Source of the DNA: Phytopseudomonas seleniipraecipitans
GTDB taxonomy: Bacteria; Pseudomonadota; Gammaproteobacteria; Pseudomonadales; Pseudomonadaceae
DNA: 64,000 nt
Reading direction: 5' to 3'
Assembly (NCBI RefSeq): GCF_900102335.1
Contig: NZ_FNBM01000001.1
Span: 186,001 to 250,000, forward strand
Positions within the stretch are counted from its first letter, which is position 1. Each line of letters opens with the position of its first letter. Below are positions 1 to 10,335 of the stretch, one piece after another. The position numbers and the translations under genes are program-made. The notes beneath the pieces are model-generated. The model saw only the letters and a list, made by a program, of their open reading frames with translations. It did not search any database and was not told where the DNA came from.

Positions 1-926
1 CAGACGGCGGTGTCCCAATAGCCGATGCCGATCACCCCGCCGGTGGCGGCTATCGCGCGTAGGTGCCTGTCGCTCAAATTGCGGGTGCCAGGGCAGGTGC
101 CTTCCACGCCGCCGTGAGACACCAGCACCGGACGCGTGGCCATAGCCAGTACGTCGTCCATCAACGGGCGCGAGGCGTGGGCGAGGTCGATCAACATGGA
201 TTTCTCTTCGAGACGGGCAATCACCTGCCGACCCAGCGGCGTCAGGCCTCCCTTCTTCAGGCCGTGGGCTGAACCACCCACCTCGTTGTCGAAGAAGTGG
301 GTCAGGCCGGCCATGCGAAAGCCTGCGTCATACAGACGATCGAGGTTTGCCAGTTGCCCTTCCAGTGGATGCAGACCTTCGGTCGCCAGCAGGGTCGCGA
401 CGCGCCGTGGATCTTCATTCCAGGCATGCAGGAAGTCAGTCAGGTCGGCTCGCGTTCTGATCAGCACCAGGCGGCCATCGCTGCCGTCAGCGGCTTCACG
501 CAACTTGTCGGCCTGATACAGGGCGCGCTGCAAGAGGCTGCTCCAGGTCGCGCGCGGCCAGCGCTGGGCCATGGCAAGCAGGGTGATGGTGTCGCTGTCG
601 GCGCCGTTGCTCTCATAGTTCAGGCCGCGCGGTGACTTGGTTACGGTGGAGAACACCTGCAACCCGACTCGGCCATCGAGCATGCGCGGCAAATCTGAAT
701 GACCGTAGTCATAGCGCTTGAGCAGGCCGCGCTCCCAGAGCAGCGCGTCGTCATGCAGATCGGCGATGAACAGCGTGTCGTGCAGGCGGGTGGCGGCTTG
801 GCTGGCTGGGTAGGGCGCCGGTGACTCGACGCTGTTCATGTGCCGGTCGAGCAGGCTGGGTAGGGTGAAGAAAATGCCCGCGGCGACGATCAGGAGGGTG
901 GCAACGATGAGCAAGCGCTTACGCAT
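1..926 (-). CDS. Membrane dipeptidase, peptidase M19 family (3' end outside window)
   Basis: Zinc dipeptidase of the renal-dipeptidase (M19) family, expected to hydrolyse dipeptides at the envelope. Reading leftward from the ATG at 926, the frame stays open to the window edge, so the C-terminus is missing. The N-terminus (MRKRLLIVATLLIVAAG) is a basic stretch plus a hydrophobic segment, that is, a membrane anchor or uncleaved signal. The HxD zinc motif follows in ADLHDDAL, then an LIDLAHAS stretch, a VLVSHGG motif (zinc histidine) and, near the edge, GGVIGIGYW, all typical of M19. About 308 residues are visible of the 350-400 usual for the family. The neighbouring diguanylate cyclase gene is on the same strand, 60 bp upstream. 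Confidence 0.88.
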   Translation of the reverse strand, partial: MRKRLLIVATLLIVAAGIFFTLPSLLDRHMNSVESPAPYPASQAATRLHDTLFIADLHDDALLWERGLLKRYDYGHSDLPRMLDGRVGLQVFSTVTKSPRGLNYESNGADSDTITLLAMAQRWPRATWSSLLQRALYQADKLREAADGSDGRLVLIRTRADLTDFLHAWNEDPRRVATLLATEGLHPLEGQLANLDRLYDAGFRMAGLTHFFDNEVGGSAHGLKKGGLTPLGRQVIARLEEKSMLIDLAHASRPLMDDVLAMATRPVLVSHGGVEGTCPGTRNLSDRHLRAIAATGGVIGIGYWDTAV

Positions 927-986
927 GAAGACGGTATCCGCAGTGGACGGCAAGGTTTCAACAGCGTGTCATGTGGCCGCGGCATT

Positions 987-1925
987 TCAATGACAGAGGC
1001 GGTTGCGACCTTCGTCCTTGGCCCGATACAACGCCTGGTCGGCGCGTGCGATCAGGCTGTTCAGGCTGTCCTTCGGCATCATCTGAGTCAGCCCGAGGGA
1101 AATGGTCACGCCGGGTTGGGCGCCCAGCGGCGAATAGAAAGCGCCGATTCTTTCCAGGCTTTCGCGCAACCGTTCGGCCACGTCCGCCGCTTGCTGCAAG
1201 GTCATTTCCGGCAGCAGGACGACGAATTCCTCGCCACCGAAGCGCACCAGGCTATCGCGGGCACGCAACTGCCGGCGCAGGGTGTGGGCGACCAGGCACA
1301 GCGCATAGTCGCCAGCCAGGTGGCCGTGCAGGTCGTTGTAGTCCTTGAAGTAATCGACGTCCAACATCAACAGGCTGAGCGGCTGGCAACTGAACAGACA
1401 GCGCGTGCGCTCGCGCTCGAATACATGCTCCAACCAGCGTCGATTGAAGGCGCCGGTGAGTTTGTCGATATTGGCGTTCTGTTCGCTGTCGATCAATTGC
1501 CGATTGCCTTGGCGAACACGGCTGCAGAGCATCTCCAACAGGTTTTGCATCAGTTGCGGAGACTGCTGAAACAGCGTGCTCAGCGCGTCACGGTGCAGGC
1601 GCAAGGCACTGCTCGGCTCGTTTGCCACGACGTAAGCGCAAGGGTGTTCGTTGTCGATAAAGCTGACCTCCCCAGCGCAATCGCCGACTCGCAGGGTCGT
1701 GACCGGCTGATTGTCCAGGGAGCCGAGGTACACCTTGAGGCTGCCGGTGATCACTATATAAAGGTATTGATTGCGGTCGAAGGGTGACAGCAGCACCTCG
1801 CCGGTATCCAGTTCGCAAGGCCGAAAAGAGTCGAGTAGCTTTGCCAGGCTGCCGAGGGCGACGTTGTTGAACAGTCGCAGATGACGGATCTGGTGGAGGT
1901 CGGTTTGCCAGTGGGCTGCCTTCAT
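987..1925 (-). CDS. Diguanylate cyclase with N-terminal cyclic-nucleotide-binding-like domain
   Basis: Predicted cytoplasmic enzyme making cyclic di-GMP from two GTP. Residues about 10-130 resemble a CAP-type cyclic-nucleotide-binding domain (GSLKVYLG and GDCAGEVSFID strands). Residues about 150-312 form a GGDEF domain with DKLTGAFNRR, the metal-binding LDVDYFKDYND and an intact GGEEF at 230-234. An RARD sequence at 221-224 sits at the inhibitory c-di-GMP site position, as in PleD, so product inhibition is likely. There is no transmembrane segment. The ligand of the N-terminal domain is unknown; some of these domains bind no nucleotide. The gene appears monocistronic. Confidence 0.9.
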   Translation of the reverse strand: MKAAHWQTDLHQIRHLRLFNNVALGSLAKLLDSFRPCELDTGEVLLSPFDRNQYLYIVITGSLKVYLGSLDNQPVTTLRVGDCAGEVSFIDNEHPCAYVVANEPSSALRLHRDALSTLFQQSPQLMQNLLEMLCSRVRQGNRQLIDSEQNANIDKLTGAFNRRWLEHVFERERTRCLFSCQPLSLLMLDVDYFKDYNDLHGHLAGDYALCLVAHTLRRQLRARDSLVRFGGEEFVVLLPEMTLQQAADVAERLRESLERIGAFYSPLGAQPGVTISLGLTQMMPKDSLNSLIARADQALYRAKDEGRNRLCH

Positions 1926-2125
1926 GGCATCAGCATCCTTGCGTGAAAAGCTTAACGATTGGCACCGCTAACGCTCTCATGGGCGATAACCCGACTTGGG
2001 GCCTCAGTCGCGAAACAGTATCCGTAGGTCTTGAAGCTTACAATGCTCTCATGTTACAGCGACGACAGACGGCATGCACGGTGGTAATAGGTGGGCACCA
2101 TCCGGCATGCCGCCACCATTTGCCC

Positions 2126-3260
<1,135 letters not shown>

Positions 3261-4289
3261 ATGAAGATGGTTAAAACCACCCTGGCGATGTTGACCGCCG
3301 CTGCTGTACTGGGCGTAGCTGGCATGGCCAACGCAGGCGCCACCCTGGACGCCGTGCAGAAGAAAGGTTTCGTACAGTGCGGCGTCAGCGATGGCCTGCC
3401 TGGTTTCTCGGTTCCCGATGAAAAAGGCAACTACCAGGGCATCGACGTCGACATCTGCCGCGGCGTAGCTGCAGCGGTATTCGGTGACGCGACCAAGGTC
3501 AAGTACAGCCCGCTGACCGCCAAAGAGCGTTTCACCGCGATCCAGTCCGGTGAAGTCGACATGCTCTCGCGCAACACCACCTGGACCAGCTCCCGCGACG
3601 GCGGCATGGGCCTGGTATTCACCGGCGTGACCTACTACGACGGCATCGGCTTCCTGGTTAACAAGAAGCTGGGCGTTGCCAGCGCCAAGGAACTGGATGG
3701 TGCGACCATCTGTATCCAGGCCGGCACCACCACCGAGCTGAACGTCTCCGACTACTTCCGTTCGAACGGCCTGAAGTACACCCCGATCACCTTCGACACC
3801 TCCGACGAGAGCGCCAAGTCGCTGGAAGCTGGCCGTTGCGACGTGCTGACCTCCGACCAGTCGCAGCTGTACGCACAGCGCATCAAGCTCGGCGCGCCGG
3901 ATGATTGGGTAGTACTGCCGGAAGTGATCTCCAAGGAGCCTCTGGGCCCGTTGGTTCGTCGTGGCGACGAAGACTGGATGGCTATCGTCAAGTGGACCCT
4001 GTTCGCCATGCTCAACGCCGAAGAACTGGGTGTCGACTCCAAGAACGTCGAAGCCCTGTCTAAGGAAACCAAGAACCCTGACGTCGCCCGTATGCTGGGT
4101 GCCGATGGCGAGTACGGTAAAGATCTGAAGCTGCCGAAAGACTGGGTCGTCCAGATCGTCAAGCAGGTCGGTAACTACGGCGAAGTCTTCGACCGTAACA
4201 TCGGCAAAGGCAGCGAGCTGAAAATCGAGCGTGGTCTCAACGCTCTGTGGAACAAAGGCGGTCTGCACTACGCTCCTCCAGTGCGTTGA
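3261..4289 (+). CDS. aapJ: General L-amino acid ABC transporter, periplasmic binding protein
   Basis: Periplasmic receptor that captures polar and general L-amino acids and hands them to AapQM. The start at 3261 is supported by CCGGAGAA six bases upstream and gives 342 residues. A longer reading frame beginning upstream lacks a signal sequence at its N-terminus. The first 25 residues (MKMVKTTLAMLTAAAVLGVA, then GMANA) are a typical signal peptide. The mature part carries the solute-binding family 3 fold, with GIDVDICRGVAAAVFGD near residue 65 and SRNTTWTSSRD near 105, hallmarks of AapJ/BztA. It is followed by a strong hairpin and then aapQMP. Confidence 0.95.
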   Translation: MKMVKTTLAMLTAAAVLGVAGMANAGATLDAVQKKGFVQCGVSDGLPGFSVPDEKGNYQGIDVDICRGVAAAVFGDATKVKYSPLTAKERFTAIQSGEVDMLSRNTTWTSSRDGGMGLVFTGVTYYDGIGFLVNKKLGVASAKELDGATICIQAGTTTELNVSDYFRSNGLKYTPITFDTSDESAKSLEAGRCDVLTSDQSQLYAQRIKLGAPDDWVVLPEVISKEPLGPLVRRGDEDWMAIVKWTLFAMLNAEELGVDSKNVEALSKETKNPDVARMLGADGEYGKDLKLPKDWVVQIVKQVGNYGEVFDRNIGKGSELKIERGLNALWNKGGLHYAPPVR

Positions 4290-4298
4290 TTGACCTGT

Positions 4299-4322
4299 CG
4301 CCCGGCAGTGCACTGCCGGGCG
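4299..4322 (+). terminator. Perfect 12-bp inverted repeat between aapJ and aapQ (attenuator or partial terminator)
   Basis: A perfect 24-base palindrome beginning CGCCCGGCAGTG lies nine bases after the aapJ stop codon and is followed by ATTTT. The short T run makes it a leaky terminator or an mRNA 3'-stabilising hairpin. Such elements commonly keep binding protein in excess over permease. Confidence 0.75.
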
Positions 4323-4353
4323 ATTTTCGTTCCGTTATACCTGGGGCATTCCC

Positions 4354-5532
4354 ATGCAGAAAAACATCGGCGCACCGCAGGGGTTCTCCCTTAGCGATCC
4401 ACGTGTGCGTGCCTGGCTATTTCAGATCCTCACCGTCGTTGGGGTGGTCGCGCTAGGCTGGTTCCTGTTTCACAATACGCAAACCAACCTGCAACACCGG
4501 GGCATCACGTCCGGTTTCGACTTTCTCGAGCGCAGTGCCGGTTTCGGCATCGCCCAACACCTGATCAGCTACACCGAAGCGGACAGCTATGCCCGCGTCT
4601 TCGTTATTGGCCTGCTCAACACCCTGCTGGTGTCCATCATCGGCATCGTGCTGGCGACCATCCTCGGCTTTATCATCGGTATTGCCCGGCTCTCGCCAAA
4701 CTGGATGATCAGCAAGCTGGCAACCGTCTACATCGAGGTTTTCCGTAACATCCCGCCATTGCTGCAGATTCTCTTCTGGTACTTCGCCGTGCTGTTGCCG
4801 TTGCCCGGCCCGCGGGCCAGTATCAATGTTGGCGATAGCTTCTTCCTCAGCAACCGTGGCCTGAACATGCCGGCAGCCGAAGGGACGGGCGCGTTCTGGC
4901 CGTTCGTGGTGGGGCTTGTGCTGACCGTGGTTGCCATCGTGCTGATGACCCGCTGGGCCAACAAGCGCTTCGAAGCTACTGGCGTGCCGTTCCACAAGTT
5001 CTGGGCAGGTCTGGGCCTGGCAATCGTCATCCCGACGCTGTTCGTGTTGATTTTCGGCAGCCCGCTGCACTGGTCGTTCCCGGAGCTCAAGGGCTTCAAC
5101 TTCGTTGGCGGCTGGGTGATGATCCCGGAACTGCTGGCGCTGACCATCGCGCTTACCGTCTACACCGCGGCCTTCATCGCCGAAAACGTGCGCTCCGGGA
5201 TCAACTCGGTCAGCCACGGTCAGACTGAAGCGGCCCGCTCTCTGGGCCTGCGCCCGGGCCCGACGCTGCGTAAGGTGATCATTCCTCAGGCCATGCGGGT
5301 GATCATTCCGCCGCTCACCAGCCAGTACCTGAACCTCGCGAAGAACTCGTCTCTGGCGGCCGGTATCGGCTATCCGGACATGGTATCGCTGTTCGCCGGT
5401 ACGGTACTCAACCAGACGGGGCAAGCCATCGAAGTGATTGCGATCACCATGAGCGTGTACCTGGCGATCAGTATCAGCATTTCCCTGCTGATGAACTGGT
5501 ACAACAAGCGCATCGCGCTGATCGAGCGGTGA
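4354..5532 (+). CDS. aapQ: General L-amino acid ABC transporter, permease subunit 1
   Basis: Inner-membrane permease of 392 residues, the length usual for AapQ/BztB. It has about eight hydrophobic segments and a long N-terminal extension relative to small amino-acid permeases. The conserved cytoplasmic EAA loop is at about residues 285-310 (GQTEAARSLGLRPG, then LRKVIIPQAMR). It also carries FRNIPPLLQILFWYF in the first half, a signature of polar-amino-acid permeases. It lies 64 bases after aapJ, beyond the hairpin, and 12 bases before aapM, so the last three genes are co-transcribed. Confidence 0.95.
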   Translation: MQKNIGAPQGFSLSDPRVRAWLFQILTVVGVVALGWFLFHNTQTNLQHRGITSGFDFLERSAGFGIAQHLISYTEADSYARVFVIGLLNTLLVSIIGIVLATILGFIIGIARLSPNWMISKLATVYIEVFRNIPPLLQILFWYFAVLLPLPGPRASINVGDSFFLSNRGLNMPAAEGTGAFWPFVVGLVLTVVAIVLMTRWANKRFEATGVPFHKFWAGLGLAIVIPTLFVLIFGSPLHWSFPELKGFNFVGGWVMIPELLALTIALTVYTAAFIAENVRSGINSVSHGQTEAARSLGLRPGPTLRKVIIPQAMRVIIPPLTSQYLNLAKNSSLAAGIGYPDMVSLFAGTVLNQTGQAIEVIAITMSVYLAISISISLLMNWYNKRIALIER

Positions 5533-5544
5533 GGACCTAGCGCA

Positions 5545-6642
5545 ATGAGCACACATATTTTCAAACCTGACCAGCCACCACCCAGCGCCAGCGTTGGCGT
5601 GGTGGCCTGGATGCGCGGCAACCTGTTCTCCAGCTGGCTCAATACCCTGCTGACCTTGTTCGCCATCTACCTCATCTGGCTGATAGTGCCGCCGCTGCTC
5701 AAATGGGCGTTCATCGACGCCAACTGGGTAGGCAGCACTCGCGCCGATTGCACCAAGGAGGGCGCCTGCTGGGTGTTCATCCAGGCGCGCTTCAGCCAGT
5801 TCATGTACGGCTTCTACCCCAGCGAGCTGCGCTGGCGTGTCGACTTGACTGCGGTTCTGGCCATCATCGGTGCCGCACCGCTGTTCATTTCACGCTTCCC
5901 GCGCAAGGCGGCGTACGGCATTGGTTTCCTGGTGATCTACCCGGTCGTCGCCTGGTGCCTGCTGCACGGTGGCGTGTTCGGCCTGGAAACCGTGCCGACC
6001 AGCCGTTGGGGCGGGCTGATGCTGACGCTGGTGATCGCCGCCGTCGGTATTGCTGGCGCGCTGCCGCTGGGCATTCTGCTGGCGCTGGGGCGACGCTCCA
6101 ACATGCCCGCGGTGAAAGTGGTCTGCGTGACGTTCATCGAGTTCTGGCGTGGCGTGCCGCTGATCACCGTGCTGTTCATGTCATCGGTCATGTTGCCGCT
6201 GTTCCTGCCGGAAGGCATGAGCTTCGACAAGCTGATGCGTGCGCTGATCGGGGTGATCCTGTTCCAGTCGGCCTATATCGCCGAAGTGGTACGCGGTGGT
6301 CTGCAGGCGATTCCCAAAGGGCAGTACGAAGCAGCCGGTGCCATGGGCCTGGGCTACTGGCGGATGATGGGTCTGGTGATCCTGCCGCAGGCGCTCAAGC
6401 TGGTGATTCCGGGTATCGTCAATACCTTCATTGCTCTGTTCAAGGACACCAGTCTGGTGATCATCATCGGCCTGTTCGACCTGCTCAACAGCGTCAAGCA
6501 GGCGGCTGCCGACCCGGCTTGGCTGGGCATGGCCACCGAAGGCTACGTGTTCGCCGCCCTGATTTTCTGGATTTTCTGTTTTGGTATGTCGCGCTACTCC
6601 CTGCACTTGGAGAGAAAGCTAGACACTGGCCACAAGCGTTAG
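5545..6642 (+). CDS. aapM: General L-amino acid ABC transporter, permease subunit 2
   Basis: Second inner-membrane permease, 365 residues, pairing with AapQ. The start has a GAGGA site nine bases upstream. The N-terminal half includes an insert rich in charged and cysteine residues (TRADCTKEGACW) seen in AapM/BztC proteins. The C-terminal half has the FWRGVPLITVLF segment and the EAA loop (GQYEAAGAMGLGYW, then LPQALKLVIP). The gene is separated by 12 bases from aapQ and 11 from aapP. Confidence 0.95.
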   Translation: MSTHIFKPDQPPPSASVGVVAWMRGNLFSSWLNTLLTLFAIYLIWLIVPPLLKWAFIDANWVGSTRADCTKEGACWVFIQARFSQFMYGFYPSELRWRVDLTAVLAIIGAAPLFISRFPRKAAYGIGFLVIYPVVAWCLLHGGVFGLETVPTSRWGGLMLTLVIAAVGIAGALPLGILLALGRRSNMPAVKVVCVTFIEFWRGVPLITVLFMSSVMLPLFLPEGMSFDKLMRALIGVILFQSAYIAEVVRGGLQAIPKGQYEAAGAMGLGYWRMMGLVILPQALKLVIPGIVNTFIALFKDTSLVIIIGLFDLLNSVKQAAADPAWLGMATEGYVFAALIFWIFCFGMSRYSLHLERKLDTGHKR

Positions 6643-6653
6643 GAGTCACTTAG

Positions 6654-7415
6654 ATGAGCGAAGCAAACAAGCAACCCAGCGCCGAGCCGATCATTCAGTT
6701 GCAGGGCGTGAACAAATGGTACGGGCAGTTCCATGTACTCAAGGACATCAACCTGGACGTGCGCCAGGGTGAGCGTATCGTGCTGTGCGGGCCGTCGGGT
6801 TCGGGCAAGTCCACCACCATCCGCTGTATCAACCGTCTGGAAGAGCATCAGGCCGGGCGCATCGTGGTCGATGGCACCGAGCTGACCCGTGACCTGAAGC
6901 ACATCGAAACTGTGCGCCGCGAAGTGGGTATGGTGTTCCAGCACTTCAACCTGTTCCCACACCTCACCGTGCTGCAGAACTGCACGCTGGCGCCGATGTG
7001 GGTGCGCAAGATGCCCAAGCGCAAGGCCGAAGAAATCGCCATGCACTTCCTCGAGCGCGTGCGTATTCCGGAGCAGGCTCACAAGTTTCCGGGGCAATTG
7101 TCCGGGGGCCAGCAGCAACGTGTGGCCATCGCCCGCGCGCTGTGCATGAAGCCGAAGATCATGCTGTTCGATGAGCCGACCTCGGCGCTCGACCCGGAAA
7201 TGGTCAAGGAGGTACTCGACACCATGATCGGTCTGGCGCAGGACGGCATGACCATGCTCTGTGTAACCCATGAAATGGGCTTCGCGCGGACCGTGGCGGA
7301 TCGGGTGATCTTCATGGACAAAGGCGAGATCGTCGAGCAGGCCGAACCCAACGCCTTCTTTGATAATCCACAGAACGAGCGTACCAAGTTGTTCCTCGGT
7401 CAGATCCTGCACTGA
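6654..7415 (+). CDS. aapP: General L-amino acid ABC transporter, ATP-binding protein
   Basis: Cytoplasmic ATPase that powers AapQM, 253 residues. Walker A is GPSGSGKST near residue 45, the Q-loop is [11 protein letters not shown], the signature is LSGGQQQR near 153, and Walker B is IMLFDEP with the H-loop in CVTHEMGF. The start is preceded by TAGGAG. It is the last gene of the operon, and a clear terminator follows about 160 bases downstream. Confidence 0.96.
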   Translation: MSEANKQPSAEPIIQLQGVNKWYGQFHVLKDINLDVRQGERIVLCGPSGSGKSTTIRCINRLEEHQAGRIVVDGTELTRDLKHIETVRREVGMVFQHFNLFPHLTVLQNCTLAPMWVRKMPKRKAEEIAMHFLERVRIPEQAHKFPGQLSGGQQQRVAIARALCMKPKIMLFDEPTSALDPEMVKEVLDTMIGLAQDGMTMLCVTHEMGFARTVADRVIFMDKGEIVEQAEPNAFFDNPQNERTKLFLGQILH

Positions 7416-7573
7416 GAACGCGCTTACGATCTGCTGCGCGTCGGCCCTGCGGCGTTAAAAACAGGCGAGGAAGCGGCGTGTACTTTTGCACATGAGCATT
7501 CCGAGCCAGTTTTTGCCTTGCAGGCCTCTAGCTCGCTGGATCAAAAGTGCGTTCTTGATGATGGGCGCGTATT

Positions 7574-7599
7574 AAAAGGGAGCCTTCGGGCTCCCTTTT
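7574..7599 (+). terminator. Rho-independent terminator of the aap operon
   Basis: AAAAGGGAGCC and its complement GGCTCCCTTTT form an 11-bp stem closed by a TTCG tetraloop, ending in a T run. The stem is symmetrical (A run on one side, T run on the other), so it could act in both directions, but only aap transcription enters it. The stretch 7416-7573 before it shows no gene. Confidence 0.9.
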
Positions 7600-7691
7600 G
7601 CATTTTGATGTGAACGTATCAATGGCCGATATGCCCATCGTCGGCGCGGTGTTTTGCGGCGATACTTGGCGCCTTGCCAAGGAGGTCAGCC

Positions 7692-8198
7692 ATGTCCCAC
7701 CCGAATGTCGATGTGATCACTCGTTTCTACCAGGCTTTTCAGCGGCTGGACGCCGAGGAAATGGCGCGCTGCTACGCGCCGGATGTGCGTTTCAGCGATC
7801 CGGCCTTCGGTACCCTGATCGGTAACGATGCAGCTGACATGTGGCGCATGCTGACCACCCGCGCAAAGAACTTCTCGCTGACCTTCGATGATGTGCAAGC
7901 CGACGCCAATGGCGGCAGTGCCAATTGGGTGGCCACCTACCTGTTCAGCCAGACCGGCCGCACGGTGGTCAACCGCATCCACGCCTCCTTTGTGATTCGT
8001 GACGGGCTGATCGTCGAGCACCACGATCACTTCGATATGTGGCGCTGGTCCAGCCAGGCATTAGGTTTCAAGGGCATCCTGATCGGCTGGACGCCGCTGC
8101 TGAAAAACGCCGTGCACAAGCAGGCCAGAAGTGGCCTACGGCAGTTTCAGGCTGCCCGCGCGTCAGACGGGCTGCACGGCGTAGAAGCGCGCGGGTGA
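7692..8198 (+). CDS. NTF2-like (SnoaL-type) protein
   Basis: Small cytoplasmic protein of 168 residues with the cone-shaped NTF2-like fold used by SnoaL-type polyketide cyclases and ketosteroid isomerases. The family pattern is visible in VITRFYQAFQRLDAEEMARC, then DVRFSDPAFG and VEHHDHFDMWRW. The start is fixed by GGAGGT six bases upstream of the ATG at 7692. It lies between the aap terminator and pcs. The ligand or reaction cannot be deduced; most family members of this length are unassigned. Confidence 0.8.
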   Translation: MSHPNVDVITRFYQAFQRLDAEEMARCYAPDVRFSDPAFGTLIGNDAADMWRMLTTRAKNFSLTFDDVQADANGGSANWVATYLFSQTGRTVVNRIHASFVIRDGLIVEHHDHFDMWRWSSQALGFKGILIGWTPLLKNAVHKQARSGLRQFQAARASDGLHGVEARG

Positions 8199-8303
8199 AC
8201 GGAGTGGTAGGCTCTCCGGTCTCAATCTTCATCGACGAATAGCCGAGCCTATGTGAAGGCTGCATTCGTTGCGTGAAAGTCCGTCCGTCAGAGTATTTCG
8301 ATC

Positions 8304-9014
8304 ATGAGTGTTATGTCGCTATCACCCAGTAAAGCCAAGGCATGGAGCGTGCACGCAGTAACCGCCAGTGGAGTGATCCTCGGCATGTTGGCCTTGCTTG
8401 CGCTCATCGATGGGCGGGCCGAAAGCTGCCTGCTTTGGTTGGGGCTGGCACTATTGGTCGATGGACTGGATGGCACCCTGGCACGCAAATATGACGTCAA
8501 GGTGGTGTTGCCGCATTTCGACGGCTCGACCCTCGACCTGGTGATCGACTACCTCACCTACGTGTTCATTCCGGCGATCTTCGTCTACCGCTTCATTCCA
8601 TTGCCCGAATACACGCTGCTGCTATCGGTCGGCATCATTCTGCTGTCGTCGCTGTTCTGCTTCTGCAACACCAACATGAAGAGCAAGGACAACTACTTCG
8701 TCGGTTTCCCGGCGGCGTGGAACGTGGTGGTGGTGTACCTCTATCTGCTCGACTTCGAGCCGTGGGTGACGTTCCTCGTCATTCTGGTGCTGGCGGCTCT
8801 GACGCTGACCCGCATGAAGTTCCTTCACCCATTCCGGGTCAAGCAGTTCATGCCGTTGAACATTGCCGTGACCATGGTGTGGATGTTCGCCTGTGCGCTG
8901 CTGATCGTGCAGTTCCCGACCCAGCCGCTGTGGCTGCTGGCGCTATGGGGGCTGTCATCGGCGTATTTCGTCGGCATGTGCGTATGGCGCTCTGCCCGCG
9001 AATGGTTCGCCTGA
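8304..9014 (+). CDS. pcs: Phosphatidylcholine synthase
   Basis: Integral membrane CDP-alcohol phosphatidyltransferase that condenses CDP-diacylglycerol with choline to phosphatidylcholine and CMP. The family motif DG-x2-AR-x8-G-x3-D-x3-D is complete at about residues 55-80 (DGTLARKYDVKV, then DGSTLDLVID). There are about seven hydrophobic segments, and 236 residues is the normal Pcs length. No strong ribosome-binding site precedes the ATG at 8304, and an ATG four codons downstream is possible. Pcs depends on external choline, so this suggests a host- or plant-associated lifestyle. Confidence 0.9.
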   Translation: MSVMSLSPSKAKAWSVHAVTASGVILGMLALLALIDGRAESCLLWLGLALLVDGLDGTLARKYDVKVVLPHFDGSTLDLVIDYLTYVFIPAIFVYRFIPLPEYTLLLSVGIILLSSLFCFCNTNMKSKDNYFVGFPAAWNVVVVYLYLLDFEPWVTFLVILVLAALTLTRMKFLHPFRVKQFMPLNIAVTMVWMFACALLIVQFPTQPLWLLALWGLSSAYFVGMCVWRSAREWFA

Positions 9015-9023
9015 TCGTCGGCA

Positions 9024-9329
9024 ATGAGCGTCACGCCGGATAAAACCTGGTTTGTCTACCTCGTGCGCGCCGCCAATGGCGCGCTTTATTGCGGGATCAG
9101 CGATGACCCGCAACGCCGCTTCGCCCAACATCAGAGCGGCAAAGGTGCGCGTTTCTTCTTCTCCAGTCCGGCAGTGGCCCTGGTCTACAGCGAACGCTGT
9201 GCCGGCAAGGGCGACGCCTTGCGCCGTGAGCGGGCTATCAAGCGACTCGGTAAAGGCGCCAAGGAAGCAATGGCCGCCGCAGGAAGCCTGATGCACCTGC
9301 CTGATGAGTTGCCATCACCGACAGGCTGA
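9024..9329 (+). CDS. GIY-YIG domain protein (UPF0213/YhbQ-like)
   Basis: Small single-domain protein of 101 residues of the GIY-YIG nuclease superfamily, UPF0213-like. The two half motifs are visible as [17 protein letters not shown], followed by [14 protein letters not shown]. The later [13 protein letters not shown] matches the family C-terminus. Related proteins act on damaged or branched DNA, but the role here is not established. It begins ten bases after pcs, and its ribosome-binding site is weak, so it may be read from the pcs transcript. Confidence 0.82.
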   Translation: MSVTPDKTWFVYLVRAANGALYCGISDDPQRRFAQHQSGKGARFFFSSPAVALVYSERCAGKGDALRRERAIKRLGKGAKEAMAAAGSLMHLPDELPSPTG

Positions 9330-9393
9330 CGGGCTGGGCCGCAGGCTTTATGGGGCGTAAGCTGCGCCTTCATTCGGTTGCCGGAGGCCCACC

Positions 9394-10329
9394 ATGCACG
9401 ATTTGATTCTGCACCATTACCCCACGTCACCCTTTGCCGAGAAGGCACGCCTGCTGCTGGGCTTCAAAGACCTGGCCTGGCGTTCGGTGCAGATCCCGCC
9501 GGTGATGCCCAAGCCGGACCTGACCGCCCTGACTGGCGGCTATCGCAAGACACCGGTGCTGCAGATCGGTGCCGACATTTACTGCGACACCGCATTGATC
9601 GCCCGTCGCCTGGAAGCGCATCAGGCGCGGCCGGCTCTGCTGCCCGATGACCGCAGCTTTGCTATCGCTACGTTCGCCCAGTGGGCCGATTCCGTAGTGT
9701 TCCAGCACGCAGTCAGCCTGGTGTTCCAGCCGGAGTCGATTGCTGTGCGCTTCTCCAAGGCGTCGCCTGAATTCCTGCAGACGTTCGTCGCCGACCGCTC
9801 CAAGCTGTTCTCTGGTGGTCAGGCCACCCGCATGCCGGCCGAGCAAGCCAAGCATCAGTGGCCCGTCTTGATGGCGCGCCTGCAGGCGCAACTGCAGGCC
9901 GGTGGTGGCGAGTTCCTGTTCGGCGAGGCGAGCCTGGCCGATATCGCCATGGCGCACCCGCTGTGGTTCCTGCGCGGCACGCCAGTGACCTCGCCGCTGG
10001 TCGATGATTATCCGGCTGTCGCCTCTTGGCTGGATCGCGTGCTGGCGATCGGGCATGGCAACGCCGAGCCGATGAGCAGCGAGGACGCCGTCGAGGTGGC
10101 GCGTCAGGCGAGCCCCGCAGCGCTGCCGGACGATACGACCAGTGACCCCAATGGTTTCGTCGCCGGCCAGGCTGTGGCGATTTCCGCTGTGGATTACGGT
10201 GTGGAAGCTGTTGAAGGCGAGTTGCTGTTCGCCGGCGTGGAAGCGCTGATTCTGCGCCGTGAGGATCCCCGTGCCGGGATCGTGCACGTGCACTTCCCGC
10301 GGCTGGGGTTTCGTCTCGAGGCGCGCTAA
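9394..10329 (+). CDS. Glutathione S-transferase family protein with C-terminal extension
   Basis: Soluble protein of 311 residues. The first 80 residues are a thioredoxin-like GST N-domain (LILHHYPTSPFAEKARLLLG, then KTPVLQIGADIYCDTALIAR). An all-helical GST C-domain follows to about residue 215. A further 90-residue beta-rich tail (DPNGFVAGQAVAIS onward) is not part of the classical GST fold, giving a longer protein than usual. The start has GGAGG eight bases upstream. It converges on eutC with only six bases between stops. The substrate is unknown. Confidence 0.82.
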   Translation: MHDLILHHYPTSPFAEKARLLLGFKDLAWRSVQIPPVMPKPDLTALTGGYRKTPVLQIGADIYCDTALIARRLEAHQARPALLPDDRSFAIATFAQWADSVVFQHAVSLVFQPESIAVRFSKASPEFLQTFVADRSKLFSGGQATRMPAEQAKHQWPVLMARLQAQLQAGGGEFLFGEASLADIAMAHPLWFLRGTPVTSPLVDDYPAVASWLDRVLAIGHGNAEPMSSEDAVEVARQASPAALPDDTTSDPNGFVAGQAVAISAVDYGVEAVEGELLFAGVEALILRREDPRAGIVHVHFPRLGFRLEAR

Positions 10330-10335
10330 GCCGAC

